DNA from: Coprinellus micaceus
Taxonomy: Eukaryota; Basidiomycota; Agaricomycetes; Agaricales; Psathyrellaceae
Reading direction: 5' to 3'
Assembly (NCBI GenBank): GCA_951394405.1
Contig: OX596346.1
Span: 1 to 64,000 of the forward strand
DNA: 64,000 bases
Shown here: in pieces, positions 1-12,190 of the stretch
How positions within the stretch are numbered: position 1 is the stretch's first letter
Layout of the letters: the number at the start of each line of letters is the position of its first letter
Notes under the pieces: model-generated
The model's input: the letters and a program-made list of their open reading frames with translations, nothing else
What the model was told of the DNA's origin: nothing
Database searches by the model: none
Position numbers and translations under genes: made by a program

Positions 1-170
1 AACCCTAACCCTAACCCTAACCCTAACCCTAACCCTAACCCTAACCCTAACCCTAACCCTAACCCTAACCCTAACCCTAACCCTAACCCTAACCCTAACC
101 CTAACCCTAACCCTAACCCTAACCCTAACCCTAACCCTAACCCTAACCCTAACCCTAACCCTAACCCTAA
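1..170. repeat. Telomere repeat array (CCCTAA)n
   Basis: Perfect uninterrupted CCCTAA repeats, about 28 units, fill the left edge and stop abruptly at 170. Read on the minus strand this is TTAGGG, the telomere repeat of most filamentous fungi. The orientation (C-rich strand running inward from base 1) is that of a left chromosome end, so the window begins at a telomere. Confidence 0.99.
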
Positions 171-3100
171 GTCGTCCCGTGATAACAGACAATACACGGT
201 ACCGATGACATCCTATCCCTATCCTACCATGCCCGTTCGGAATCCACGACAGCTGGCACTGTGACACATCCTTCGAGCAATATTTGTTCGCGGTTCTGAA
301 ATCATACAGTGGGGAGGGTGGAGTCAAGTTCAATGAGAAGTTCGTTTCGAAGGTGCAAGTAAATCGACCTGTGCGGGGAATGAGAGTCGGATTGCAATCG
401 GGAGCTTGGAACGACTCAGAGAGGTTGTCCAAAGAACCTCATCCGAGTACTTTGAATTGTGGACGGGAGATTTGAAAAGGGCAGGCGCCTCTACTGGCGT
501 GCTGGGGCGTTGGACATACACCTCCCGTTCATAGCCACCATCTACTCGGCATCGGTGAAAGACCAAGATGAGAGGTGGCGGAAATTGGGGGTAGCGACGT
601 CCATACACGCGGGCCAGGTGCCAAGAGTGTTGTAATGTCCGCCCAAGGGATACGACACGAGGGGTTGTGAGCATGGAGGAAGCGAAGCAACCCCATAACG
701 CGTTCAGAATCAGGCGCTAAGGACAACAGATCCGCCAGTCTATGGTGTGTGTAACATAGTGCAACCGACGAAGAGGTAGGTGCTCGAGCAAGGTGACACG
801 AACGTCTAGAGCCGGAGAGGAGGATATATCGTGCAGAAAGACCTCGCTGTCCAACAGGAAATCTAGCCCCATCTCCCAGCTACCTGAGTACGCGCCTCCT
901 TGTTCGTCCTCCCACTCTGCGTGCGGTGCATTCCGTGTCGAGTACTATACTCTCATCTCCGGGGCTATGTGATTCCAAGGTGAGGCGAACGCTCGCGTGG
1001 TCCACCCGTTCGAGATATTAGATCAGAGTGCAAGTGGGTAGAGCACGAGCAACGAGATCGAGCCAGTTCATCGAGGTGGAGGTCATGGTTAAGAACTAAG
1101 ATTCAATGATCGATGGTCGATTCCGTGTGTAGCGGCGAGTCGGCGATCGCCGACACCCCTTGGTACTCCGCAGGAGGTCCGTGCGGCGACTCTACTCCTT
1201 GTTCTCGACCAACACCACCGCACCTACGCCGATTTCGTCTGCAGTTCACGATCGCCGATTCTCGTACCTTCCCTCAGATAATGACAGCCTCACTCGGAAC
1301 TTGGGAGGTTGGATGGGCGGAATATGGTACCGCCATTATTCGACGTTGAGAACTCCATCGAGCGTGGAGTCTGAAACTTACCGGAAGCCGCCAGCGAAGA
1401 CATCTAGGTGGGAATAGAGTCATTCTTCGGTATCCGACTGCGTGACCTTCGACTCCCGATCTATTCTTCGAAAGGTCTTGGGCATTGCAGGTCGATGGAG
1501 CATGCGGGAACTGTGGTTCCTGATGTCTACTGTGAAAAGGAAAGCACAAGTCTCTCCTGAGGCTGCATGATTGAATCACCATTTGCTTGACTATCCAACG
1601 CGAGGGTGTGGTGCGAGAAACTATTTCGCGCTCGGCGTTCTTCATCGATTCGAAATTTCTCTTTTAAAATCAACACCAGGCTATCCCACCATCATATGGA
1701 GCGTACCCAACCTGTATTCCAGCCATCTCACTCGTTTCAAACCGCTTCGAATCCCCGTCGCGAGCCAGATTCGAAGATAGGGCCGGAGAGACAGGGGTTG
1801 TGGGGTCGTGGGAATCGCCAACGGCAGTCCGGCAAGCTGGCATCAAGGGCCGACGTCACTCTTTCTTGACCACTACCACGGCCTCCGCCTCCTCGTAACT
1901 TCGATCGCTGCCCCGTTCAGAGTCTCTCTATATCGTATCTGCTATAAAACAGGACCTATGGGTTCAATTTATCTGGCTTTTGGCCATAAGCCTGTTGAGG
2001 ACTGGATGTTCAGTTCGGGGTGAAGTTGGAACACAGGTGAGTCTTTTGACCTTGGCCTTCGTTTGACGTCTGTGACTTACCCTTCAGTTCTCCTCGTAGA
2101 GCTCGTCTATCGTTGGATAACTCCTCTAGCGCGCCGGATGGCGATTACGGAGCCCCTTGGACACGCGTGGATCGGAACGATTGAAGAAGCGGTTGGGCGC
2201 TTAGTGAAGGCGCAGGAGTGAGATCTGTCTTACCATGGTACGCCGTCGCATTCTCCTCATTTCTGCATCCTCGGTCCATTTCGACGTCTCCATCCCCTTC
2301 TCCCGAGCTCTTCGCCTTCATCCCCTATCGCTCGACCATGTTGTCATGTACTGATAGAGAGTTTGCTCAGTATCCCCAACGACGTTGACATTTCAATGTC
2401 TTCCTACCTCGCTTCACTTCCCAGTGTCATCGCCTCGACATCGGAATCGACCCCCCGCTCAGCACTCCCTCTACAACGACGACCCGTATCTTCCACATTG
2501 CGCCAAACTGCGCTTCGGGGCGGCCTGCTCGTTAGGGACGATTCCGATTCCCCTACGACGACTCGCCCTGCTGGATCCTATGGAGCCGACGGCCTTGACG
2601 GACCCGTCCATCTTCGTCCCCGACCCCACACTTATCGCCGGCGTACGCGTGGACGCCCTCCCAACTGCGAATTCAACGATCCACACCGTTCCACGCGAGC
2701 TCTATCGACTCGACGCCCCGCCGCTTCCAACCTGGCACCCCTTGAACGCTCCCCCTACTCCTTCGTTTCTGGCTCACCTCGTCGACCGCTATCCCCTTGG
2801 TTCTTCCATACGACCCACGCCGCCCACATCCGATCTGTGTCTTCTCATCGACACGGCCCTTCCACCTCTCCCGCGAGATCTTGAATTTCGATTCTGGCTT
2901 GATAGTCGACGCCTCGGGTTTATCCCGCCCTTGGCCGACGACCGCGTATATGGGAAACGGACAAGCCGCGTACCCAACCTCCCTGATACCCCTCAAATTT
3001 GCCCTCGAATCTCGCCCGCATTCGCCCCGCCCTCGAACGACGCCGACGTTCAGAATTTTTATCTGCTCCGCTCCGCCGCCGCTAACCCGTTCATGTGCAT

Positions 3101-6100
3101 TTGAACTCGATTTGCGGACGGCCGTACGTCTGTCCTACGCGGGACAGACGTCACCTTCTTGAATGCTCTTAGGGGAATGTCGCGACGGGGGAAAGAACAC
3201 CATAACCACGGCGTTGTGCCTTACCAGTGCTGGTCTACGGGGATTCAAGAGGCCATCCCAAGGCAGATTTGGGTAAGTCGGCTTCTCCGTTCGTTTCAAT
3301 CTGTACGCCGCATCGTCGTTTCCTTTCCCGTATCCTCCTATTCGGCTGGTTCCCACTTGCTTTCACCCCCGGGACCTTCCTTACACTCTTATTTCGCCCA
3401 TTGACTTACGTTCGATCGCGGCCCGTGCCCCGATTTCGCCTTGTTTTCACTTCTCTTCTTTACCACCTCGGTGTTCTCGACTTCGAGCACGACGCTCGAG
3501 TGGTTATCACCTCTTTTCATAGGCTTTCTCGTCCTCTCACTCAATCCCTGCCGTACCTCTTCATCTCCCCTACCGTTTCACCCCGTCGAGGCCTTTCCCC
3601 TCGACGTTTGCATCTGATCTTTGTTTTATTTGGTCCACCTTCGCAAAACTTGTATCGTAGTTTCGTTTGAATGTTCGGTGTGCTCAATTCTGTCGCATTT
3701 TCGAATCCACACCCCTGCGACCTCCCTCCCGCAATCTCGTTTGACTCGCGTAAGGTGAAGTGTTCCCTCGATTCATCTAGATTCTGAGTCGCGGGCGCTG
3801 ACGGACTTCGTTAGTGATATACAGAGGCTAACGGCTTCAGCGTACATCCGCGCCTTCGCGTGTAGGATATGGGAGTACGCCAATTCGTGAATCGCCGGGT
3901 TCCGTTGGGCGAACCAGACAGTGAGACGTCGTCCCTACGATCGTTCAGAGCTCGGACGTCCTTGTTTGAGGTCCCGGTCTACGATCTCACGCGCGCCCCT
4001 CATGCGTCGGCGTACTCGTTCGTGGCGCTCGAGACCCCTAACGCGAGCTTGGGTTCTCGTTTCCACCTGTGTTTCGGGGATCGTGCCATCGCGCTTGGTC
4101 TTTTCCCCGCTAGCTTCCTTCGTGAGTCTTCGTAGGTTTGTTGGCTCTGGGATTCAGCACAGGCTCACTCGAAAGTCGATATCGCGGACTTCTCGTGTGG
4201 CGATTCATGTCCAGATAGTGGCGCTTCATAGGCCTCGCGTGCCTACGTTCTTTAGTTGCGAGAAGAGATAACGCAGCCTATGCCGGGCTCGTTCATCGTC
4301 ATCGCGTCATCGACGATATAACCCTCCCGCTCGTTCTAGACAACGTATATTGACATCTGGCAACACGAACCTTGGAAACCCTACGACAGTGAGTACGTCA
4401 TATACCCCGATCCCAGGTGTCTAAACGCTCTTCAACGCAGGTACTGACTCGATCTCCTAAATAGACGCCAGGACGCACATGCCACATGCCGCCTGTGGGA
4501 CCATCGTCTGATGCTCTCGCCCTATCTAGACCCCGCTTCGCTTCAATCCTGCGTTCGAAAGCACAGGTACGCATTCACCCCCGGCTCTCCAACCCGGCCA
4601 CAAGATTCATTCTAATCCCCGCTCTCGTACCCCGCAGCCTTGACTCACGGTGGCCATCACCCACATCCAAACGCCCTCCCCAGTACTTCCCAGACTGCGA
4701 CCACGCCGTCGATATCAATATCGACACTTCTCTAGACGCCGAACCCCCGCGCCTCGTTCCGCATCACTAAACTAGTCCCGACGACGAAACCGGGATCGTG
4801 TATACTCAGCCCTCCTCCTCGGATCGCATCTCCCTCCCTCAGACCCTCGACTTCGACCTACGAGTTCCCTGTCCCCATCCACCCCCGACGTCGTCACGTC
4901 GTCGTCCAATATAAGCCTATGTCAAAATCCAGAACGATGTCTGGTATCAAGGGATGTTATCGAACTGAGCGAGTCGAGCGCCCATGACGGAGGGTAGTCG
5001 AGATGCCTGGCGAATGCGGGACGGAAAGGTGCCTCTGGCGAAGAGGAATGGGATAGGGAGCCTCGAACGGGTCGCCTGGGAATGGGGTAGGGACGCGTGA
5101 TGGAGATGGGAAGTTGAACGAGAGTGGGGAGGAGAGAAGAGCGGAATGCGGGGTTACGAAGAGCGATCGGTGGGGTAGCGGAACGAAGGGAACGCAGGAT
5201 ACGCTGCAGACGAAGAAGAGGAACCGAATTCCCCCCAACGCGTATCTCGACCAACCTCGCCACTCGAACTGCCTCTCCGACTTCAGTCGTCAGCGCCGGA
5301 GAATTCAAACCGCACCGACTGCTTGTTGGCCACCGTCAAGACGAGTAGGACGATGACAAACCGCCCTTTTCCGACTGTTCTCCCTTTCCTTGTTGATGCC
5401 ATGTTTCTATGCAGTACTCGCACTCTCTTCTCCTCAACCAAACGACGTCGGCTACCCTGGTCTCCCTGTATTCGATACACCCCACCCCTACAACTCGATC
5501 TTCATCGCCTAGTCTCGTCGAGCCACGCCTACGCCTACCTTCCGACTTCCAACGCCCGGTACGAAACCCCGGAGTCGAACGTCGCCATCGCCATCTCGTC
5601 GAGACAGGCTACTCGATGACGACTATCGCTTGGGCGAGAACGACGTCCAAACTTCTTCTTTCGTTCTCTCAATCTCGATCTGCCTGTCTCGCTCTCTACA
5701 CATCCACAGATTCGAAATGATCATCGAGATCGGAGCCGTCCCCAACATCTCCCACAACCGAACGGACCCGAAGAATTCCCCTGTCCCTCTTTCGAAATGA
5801 AAACCTCCCCACTGCCCGCTGAAACCTCGACCACCTCCCCGCTCTCTTTGAACCCTCGTTCCCCCGTGCCCCATCAACGGAACGACCTCGCCTTTACGAC
5901 CGAGATGGGGGGCTTAGGGATGGGTTCAAGCGTCGGCGGGCGAGGACGTTCTGGGAGCGGGGGGACGGGGATTTAGAACAAGCGACGAACGGTCCCCCCG
6001 ATGTGGAGGCGGTGGAAGAACTTACTCGAAATCTGACAGCGCCAGTACGAAATCGGACTAGGTTCCGACCTCCCGCTCTCCCTCGCCGATCCTTCTTCCC

Positions 6101-8660
6101 CTCCTCGCGGTTCTTCCCCATTTCAACGTTTCTTTCCATATCGGCCTAGCCCCTTTGGATGCATAACGCGTACGGACTCGTCTGCTCGATGAGGACTAGC
6201 TACAGGCTATCGCGTTAGCTCTTCCCCAATGAAGGGGGATTTGGTTGTCCTTACTTAGGTTTCGTGATGGGCCGGGACGCATACGCGAAGATAGAGTCGG
6301 GAGGGATCGTTTGGTTGTGCGAAGAGTTGGGGTCGACGATGGGCTAGAACCAGGGGATGGAATGGAGATATGTACAAGAAGGTAGTGAGCGTGAGTGCGG
6401 TGACATGGGCATGAGAGGGGCGAACTGGAAATGGGAGGGGCGAAGAGGACGCAGACGCGATGGCCGACGTCTAGCCGGACTTCGTTGACCCGAACGTGGG
6501 CGAACCCGCTGAGGAAATGTTTGGGGAAGGGAGACCTATAACAGATCGTACTTGAATCCTTCCCTACATCAGCGCCGTCTACGCCTTCTTCGGGGACTAT
6601 CGCGAAGTCAAACGAACTTGCCTTGAACTGGCGCGATGTCCCTTTGTCCTCGACGGCGACCTTCGCCTGTTCGCGTGCACCTCGAGGTGAACCTGGATAC
6701 TGACTTCTGCTCTACATTCGAGATCGCCTTCGATCCGAAACTTGGTGCTGGGGCTCGTGTCGCGGAGGCTCATCTTTAGACTTTGAGGTGAGCAGATGCA
6801 ATGGTGACGAGGAAGTACTGTCTTCAGCCGCTGGGAGATCGACTTGGTTTGCATATGCACTCTCTGTCGTCCATTCTCTATGCGGTCCTTATCCTGTGCG
6901 CGGAGCTACATGGAGATTTGGTCTTGAGTTCGACCCCACCGGAACCGCCTTGTGAGCTCGGTGTCTCGGGGCATCCCCGAATCTGCTTCGATGTCGTCGA
7001 CGATATCTCTCACTTCAACGACGCCGAGGGCTTATTGTTCGGGGCGACGACGCTAGGTTTGGTCAGAGCTGTTGGCCTAGTGCTTGCCCTCCCCCACACC
7101 CTCCGTTGCGGCTAGCTCGAAATCCGCCCGTCGAATATTCATTGGACCTCGGGAACGGTCAGTACCCTCGTGGACGCACGAAGAGGTGGGTTTCTGCCTT
7201 CGACGTGGTATCCCCTAGACACGTTCTTCCGATATTCGAACCCCGAGGACGTGCAACCGCGTCATGATCAGGGTGGTCCTTATAGATTTGAATTATAATT
7301 CCTCTCAGGTCGCTGCACTCCGCGTTTAACGCTGCCGTGTTCCATCCTCTTCACTGAGGTCAGGTCTCAGAGCCGCCGTCTCGGCCTCGACGCCGAAGCG
7401 AACGTCAGGGTCGTCCTCCATGAATTGAGATTGAACCCGGCAAAGGTCAGTTGGTGGATCAATCTCGAGTACGCCTGCGTTTCAGACCATTCTTGGGTCT
7501 TGGGTTCGACGGACCGCCTGACATCTCTTCATCGTTCGTCGTTCGATGACCCATGCAACCCAGTTGGTCACTTCGCCTCTTCACGCCTCATTCGATGTCA
7601 ACTCCCGCACCGCGTTCACGTCTTCAGGACTCACGACTCGTGAACTAAACACGCCCACAAGTGTCTAGGGTCAGCGTCCAGATAGAAGGAAGACAAAACT
7701 CTGTCTCTCGAGTCTGGGGTCATAGTTTTCATCTGCGCAATGGGTACTATGTGGGTTCACGAGGAGCTAGCCGACAGGCGTACGACTAACTCGCTGGGTA
7801 TCCCTTAACCCGTCCGGTTCGGCGAGTTGCTCGACAGCGTCGCATTATGGGACAGTCTCTTCTTGGGAGATCGCGAGGCGTATTCCCTTCCCTCCTTCGC
7901 GGCGGACAAGGAGGTCGAACTTGCGATACGGAGCACCGAGACTTCCTTCTGTGATACCGACCGAGGGTTAGCGTGAGCGACTTCGAAAAGAGCAAACCCA
8001 CAGCGTACTTCGAGACCGAATGTGATTTCAAAGTCGACGCTGAGGTTGAGCCGATGCTCCATTCGACGTCGAGCCTGAGCGCTGCGTTAGGGAAATAATT
8101 CGAGGTATTCCTCTAATAACGACAATGCCCGCGTTAGGCGCTTCTTCTAAGTTCGAGTCCGAAACAGATATCTGTCGTGATGGCAGGGTCTTCTGCCCAT
8201 CGGGTAGGCTAGGTGAACTTCACTCTGCCGAACTTGATATTCTTGACTGTACTCTTGGAATGTTTCAGTCGAGCTGGTGACTGCGTCGACGGAACTCGGT
8301 GAATCTTTAAGGGCCTTGTGTGTATGCACTCGAGTCAGACTTTGATCTATGCCGCTCCTTCTTGAACGAGTTTTCGATGCTCGAGACACTGTGGGGCTAT
8401 TTCTATTTGCTCCATCACCCGGATCGTTTAACAGAACTCTGACCTCGCTTCAAGGACCCTGAATCATACCGTACATTCAATATGTGGTGCGTCTCGAGTT
8501 GCTATAAAATTGAATAATAATGGAATCCGACAATGGGTATTGTGGGAAGAAGTACAGATCGTATATCGAGCGCTACGGAGGGAAGTACAACGAGGAGGAC
8601 CACAGAAGGTGTCCATCAAGTTCCAAGCCAGACGCAACCTTCCTAGTACATGTTTCATGC
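171..8660. other. Gene-poor subtelomere, no intact gene seen
   Basis: No open frame here matches a family I know, and no helicase-like subtelomeric gene is recognisable. The sequence is GC-rich with many CpG steps. Several stretches read like protein for 50-150 codons and then break (for example about 2,385-3,100 on the plus strand, frame starting at 2,385; about 4,990-5,060 on the plus strand, where a VIELSES motif is followed by an acidic stretch; and about 6,940-7,100). I see no tandem repeats apart from the telomere, and no tRNA with convincing A and B boxes. The stretch is best described as decayed sequence. Confidence 0.5.
2385..3104 (+). pseudogene. Coding-like relic of unknown family
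   Basis: A 239-codon open frame rich in Pro, Leu, Arg and Asp. Its middle part (about residues 50-190) has protein-like composition with regular hydrophobic residues. The frame has no credible start context, an overlapping frame is open for 173 codons, and downstream sequence is broken by stops. No domain is recognised. It may be a remnant of a mobile-element protein or a chance frame in GC-rich DNA. Confidence 0.2.
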
Positions 8661-8666
8661 GGGGGC

Positions 8667-9987
8667 TTACAACTGCCCATATGGGAATTGCTCAGGGCAT
8701 TCATTCGCTGCGGGGACCGCGTCGTAAAGGAAGCCAAGGTTGATAATGAGGTTACGTCTCAAGACGCCCTTGGGATTGGGGTAGAGCCCCTTGACGGTCT
8801 TGTTGACAAAGTTGGTGTAGAAGAGACAAGCCTTGCTGAAGTCTGCACTGGTAGGATCAGGGGTATAGGTGTTCACTCCGTTGGCGTTACGTCCTGGGGC
8901 GATGGGATATGCGGAGAAAACATCGAGGATGCCGGTACCTGCGGTCGGTGCAGGGGGTCTCCAGAAATCGTGAGGGTACTTTGAGTCCCGGAAGAAGAGG
9001 GTCGCGTTAGTCATATCGAGTCCGGCGTTGGTACGGTTGGTGATACGCCCGTCGACGAAGAACGTGTATGGGAAGGTTGATTCGCCAAAAGCAGTGAGAA
9101 ATCGTGGGGAAGTGAAGTTGAACTGGGGATTAGTTGCGATAGATTCCTGAATGCGGCGGTGGCGGAGCTCTGCTGCGACAGTGAGATTGTAAAATCCGCC
9201 ACCGAATCTATCGCTGTAGTCGATGAACTGAGCAGAACATTTGTCAGCCCTCCCGTTCCAAGATTACGACCAATACAGCTCACCTGATTGAACAGCGTCT
9301 GGTTGAAGCTGTGGTTATCCCCGAAGAAATCGTCGCCGCGGGTCATGCTTGCATCTCCCTCGAAGACGCCGTGAGTACTCAAACCACCAGCAATTGCGGG
9401 GGGTGGTGGAGCTTCGCCAGTCTTGCCCGTCTTTCCACCAATACTAAGAAGATCGGTGAGGAGGTTTCCATCAACAAGGTGGGCGGCGTATGCAGCGCCT
9501 CGAGCAACACTATGTTCCATGTTGAAGCCTGTCACACGATGGCGTGAGTGTTCTGCGAGTTAAGCATAGAACCACACGACGAAACACACCTTCTTGAACA
9601 GCTTGGATGATCTGGGAAGGAGTGGCGATTCCGTCACGTGGCAAGTACTTCGCAAATGAGGAAAGTTAGCGCCGGAACAATATGGGGATGTGAACTCACT
9701 CCGTGTGATGCGAGCGTGTTGAGGCCTGGGCATGGCCCTCGAATATCTCCCCTTCGAAGCGGCTTCCAAGGATGGTCTGCATCGTTCACTAGCTTGGTGC
9801 CGTTGAACTTGAGTGGTCCAGGAGGCTTCGGGGGGAGAACTTGGGGGAGGCGCGCAACTAACTCGTCGAGCTCCCTCTCAGATAAACCAGCAAGGGAACC
9901 GTACGAGGGGAATGCGAGAGTCGAGGAGAGGTGGGCAAACAATGAGAAGACTATGAAGAGATAGAGGAAGGATGCGTTCACGGTCAT
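8667..9987 (-). CDS. Secreted heme-thiolate peroxidase / unspecific peroxygenase (chloroperoxidase family)
   Basis: Four exons: 9700-9987, 9590-9647, 9284-9528 and 8667-9227. Introns are 52, 61 and 56 bp with GT-AG ends, and the frame is kept across all of them, giving 383 aa. Residues 1-25 form a signal peptide (hydrophobic core FLYLFIVFSLFAHL, cut near STLA). The family signature is complete: PCPGLNTLASHG with the heme-ligand Cys at residue 86, and EGD at residues 172-174 followed by FFGDNHSFNQ, the Mg-binding and heme-propionate region. An Arg-rich helix follows, and the acid-base Glu is probably Glu217 or Glu225; I cannot decide which. Length and motif order fit the long type of peroxygenase, which uses H2O2 to insert oxygen into C-H bonds of aromatic and aliphatic compounds outside the cell. 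Several N-x-S/T sites fit secretion. The start is the only Met ahead of the signal peptide. Confidence 0.93.
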
Positions 9988-12190
9988 AGTTGCAACCGTT
10001 TAGGATACACTCGAAATGTGTGTGTTTGTGCAGTTATTTCTTGGGTGAGGGGTGGGTGCATTGGAGTAACGTTGAGATTCTGTGAAGGCCTTATAGCCTT
10101 CCGGACTAACTGGGGTCCTACAGAAGCTCGATCTCAATATATGATATGGTAATTCGTCGTAATTATTGGTAGATATCTCCGTTCTCTAAGGCTTGAGTGT
10201 ATTCCAGGAGTTCATAGTCCCAGGAAAAGCTACGACAAGAATCTGTAACCCGAGAAGTCAGAGCCCAATACAGAGATTAATATGTACGAACTGCGGAGCC
10301 AGATTAGAAGCGACGTCTCCCTATGGAATTTAGGCTATTCAAGGCCCAGTGGACCTATCATACGCTCCCCGTTTCGAATGACGCCGTCACTTTCCATAGG
10401 GCTCGACGCCGGGAGAGCCTGCCAATTTGGTTTTGCATATGTGATGGCGTGCTCAATTCAATGATTCCAACCGTTTTGAGGTGCTCACTCCTATTACCAT
10501 GGCCAAGCGTGCCAGTAGGCACGCAGCTCGTAGCGCGAGAAGACGTCCACAGCATTGACTGCGCATGCTCGATTTCTATCACTACGTTCCGTGGGTGGAG
10601 GGTCTGGGGATCTAGTACGGTCAAATTACACCTCTTGAAAAGGTTTAGTGCCGTCGATGTAGAATTTCTATGTACGATTTCAGACCAACGTATTCCGAAC
10701 ATCCAACCAACATCGCTTGCGAGAGAAAGAAAGCATTGAAACAGCCCGTCACCGAGGAGGTCGAGTCATTCACTTAATGACGATTGGAAGTACACAGTGA
10801 AATCGGGAGAGGAGTGATCACCGCCAGCGCTAGATAGCCCAAGTAGTGGGACTATCGTTGATTCAGAGGCCCGGAACATGGGACGTGCCACAGTACTTGT
10901 CATGCACTTTCGAAATGGGAGCGATTCTACTGGACAAGACAAGGCAAATACTCAGGTCGGAGCTAGTGTGCCCCACGGTAATCATTTTCCAAGAAGGGGA
11001 ACCCTGCCCGCTGATCTTGCGTCACGAAGGATAAGTGCGTATCGATAGGTACGTCCAAAATTTGTAGTGAGGCACTGACAGTAATGATACGAAATGCCAA
11101 TGGTATTACTCGAGAACAAGCAACCTGTAGCAACTGCACATCTCTCTCAGATGGCCGAGACCGACGCACTCACCAACTGGTCGGTACCCAGCGTTAAGTC
11201 GAGTCCGTCTCACTGCTATTCTCAAAGTGCGATTTAAACCAAGATGAGATACGAGTCATACTCTCGCACGATTGGGTATTGACAAGACAGTATCGCGGAC
11301 GCACTTTCACCTTTCCCTTTCGTTACCGAACCGACAACCCATGCCGCCTATTCAGCCATCCTATTCCACATGGGCGTCCCATTCGGTATGCAGAAGCATA
11401 TCTCTCGGAACTTAACACAGTGCTCAATTCCTCTCCTAGCCGGATACAACACCCCAACCGCCTCCACGGACTCAAACCGACACTCGCGCCTCAAAGGCGC
11501 CCGTCCGCACCCTAACGTCCAGACCCAGATACCGCATGGCGGGACCGACGAGTTTGGTTCACAGGCTGGAACCAAACACAGCCAGCCAAACGAGGTGTGT
11601 TTCTCCTTGCACTTGCGTCGTGCCCATGGCTAAATAGCCTTCGTCCTCGTCCTCCTCTCACTTGCCATTGAGTCTCTAGTCTTTGCACACCGACTTCGAG
11701 AACCAAGAGACTCGCGTTTTCAAGGCCTGCAATCACCGGAACGACGATGGAAAGAAGGATTCTGGATGTTCTGGCTACAACGGGTCATGTAGCAGCAAAG
11801 GATGGTGGAAGGAAGGTTTAATGCCCTCGGAGTTGGGATTAGGTGCGCCTCGTACAACTATTAGAGGGTTCGAACGCTCCTCGACGCGTGTAGACCGCAC
11901 AGTCTCGGACACTGACTCGATTTCCCAAATAGGCGCCCACACCGCAAGGGCTCCATATCCATGGTTTGATATGCGTTCGTGCCATAGCGAGAGCCTAGTT
12001 TGACTCTACTCGGGACGTTAAGGCGTTATGATACCCGGGTACGCCTTCCCAGATGCGTATTCAGAGCGCAAGACTCACGGCTCATTTCCAGTCACCCCCT
12101 TCTTTACACCCCGCAGCAACCATGCAATTTAGCCCATGATGGCTATCACGACGAAACGCCCTCCTCCTCTCCTTCCATTTTTGGACAGTC
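9988..12190. other. Intergenic, nothing recognised
   Basis: Apart from the peroxygenase promoter, all open frames are short and overlap one another on both strands without splice continuity or family resemblance. No repeat or RNA gene seen. Confidence 0.4.
10089..10097 (-). promoter_or_regulatory. Probable TATA box of the peroxygenase gene
   Basis: On the minus strand the sequence reads CTATAAGGC, about 105 bp upstream of the ATG at 9,987. Spacing suits a 5' leader of about 70 bases. This is a motif match only. Confidence 0.4.

Noticed and set aside
11860..11885. Possible tRNA T-arm (GGTTCGAAC)
   Set aside because: The stem does not pair and no A box is found upstream.
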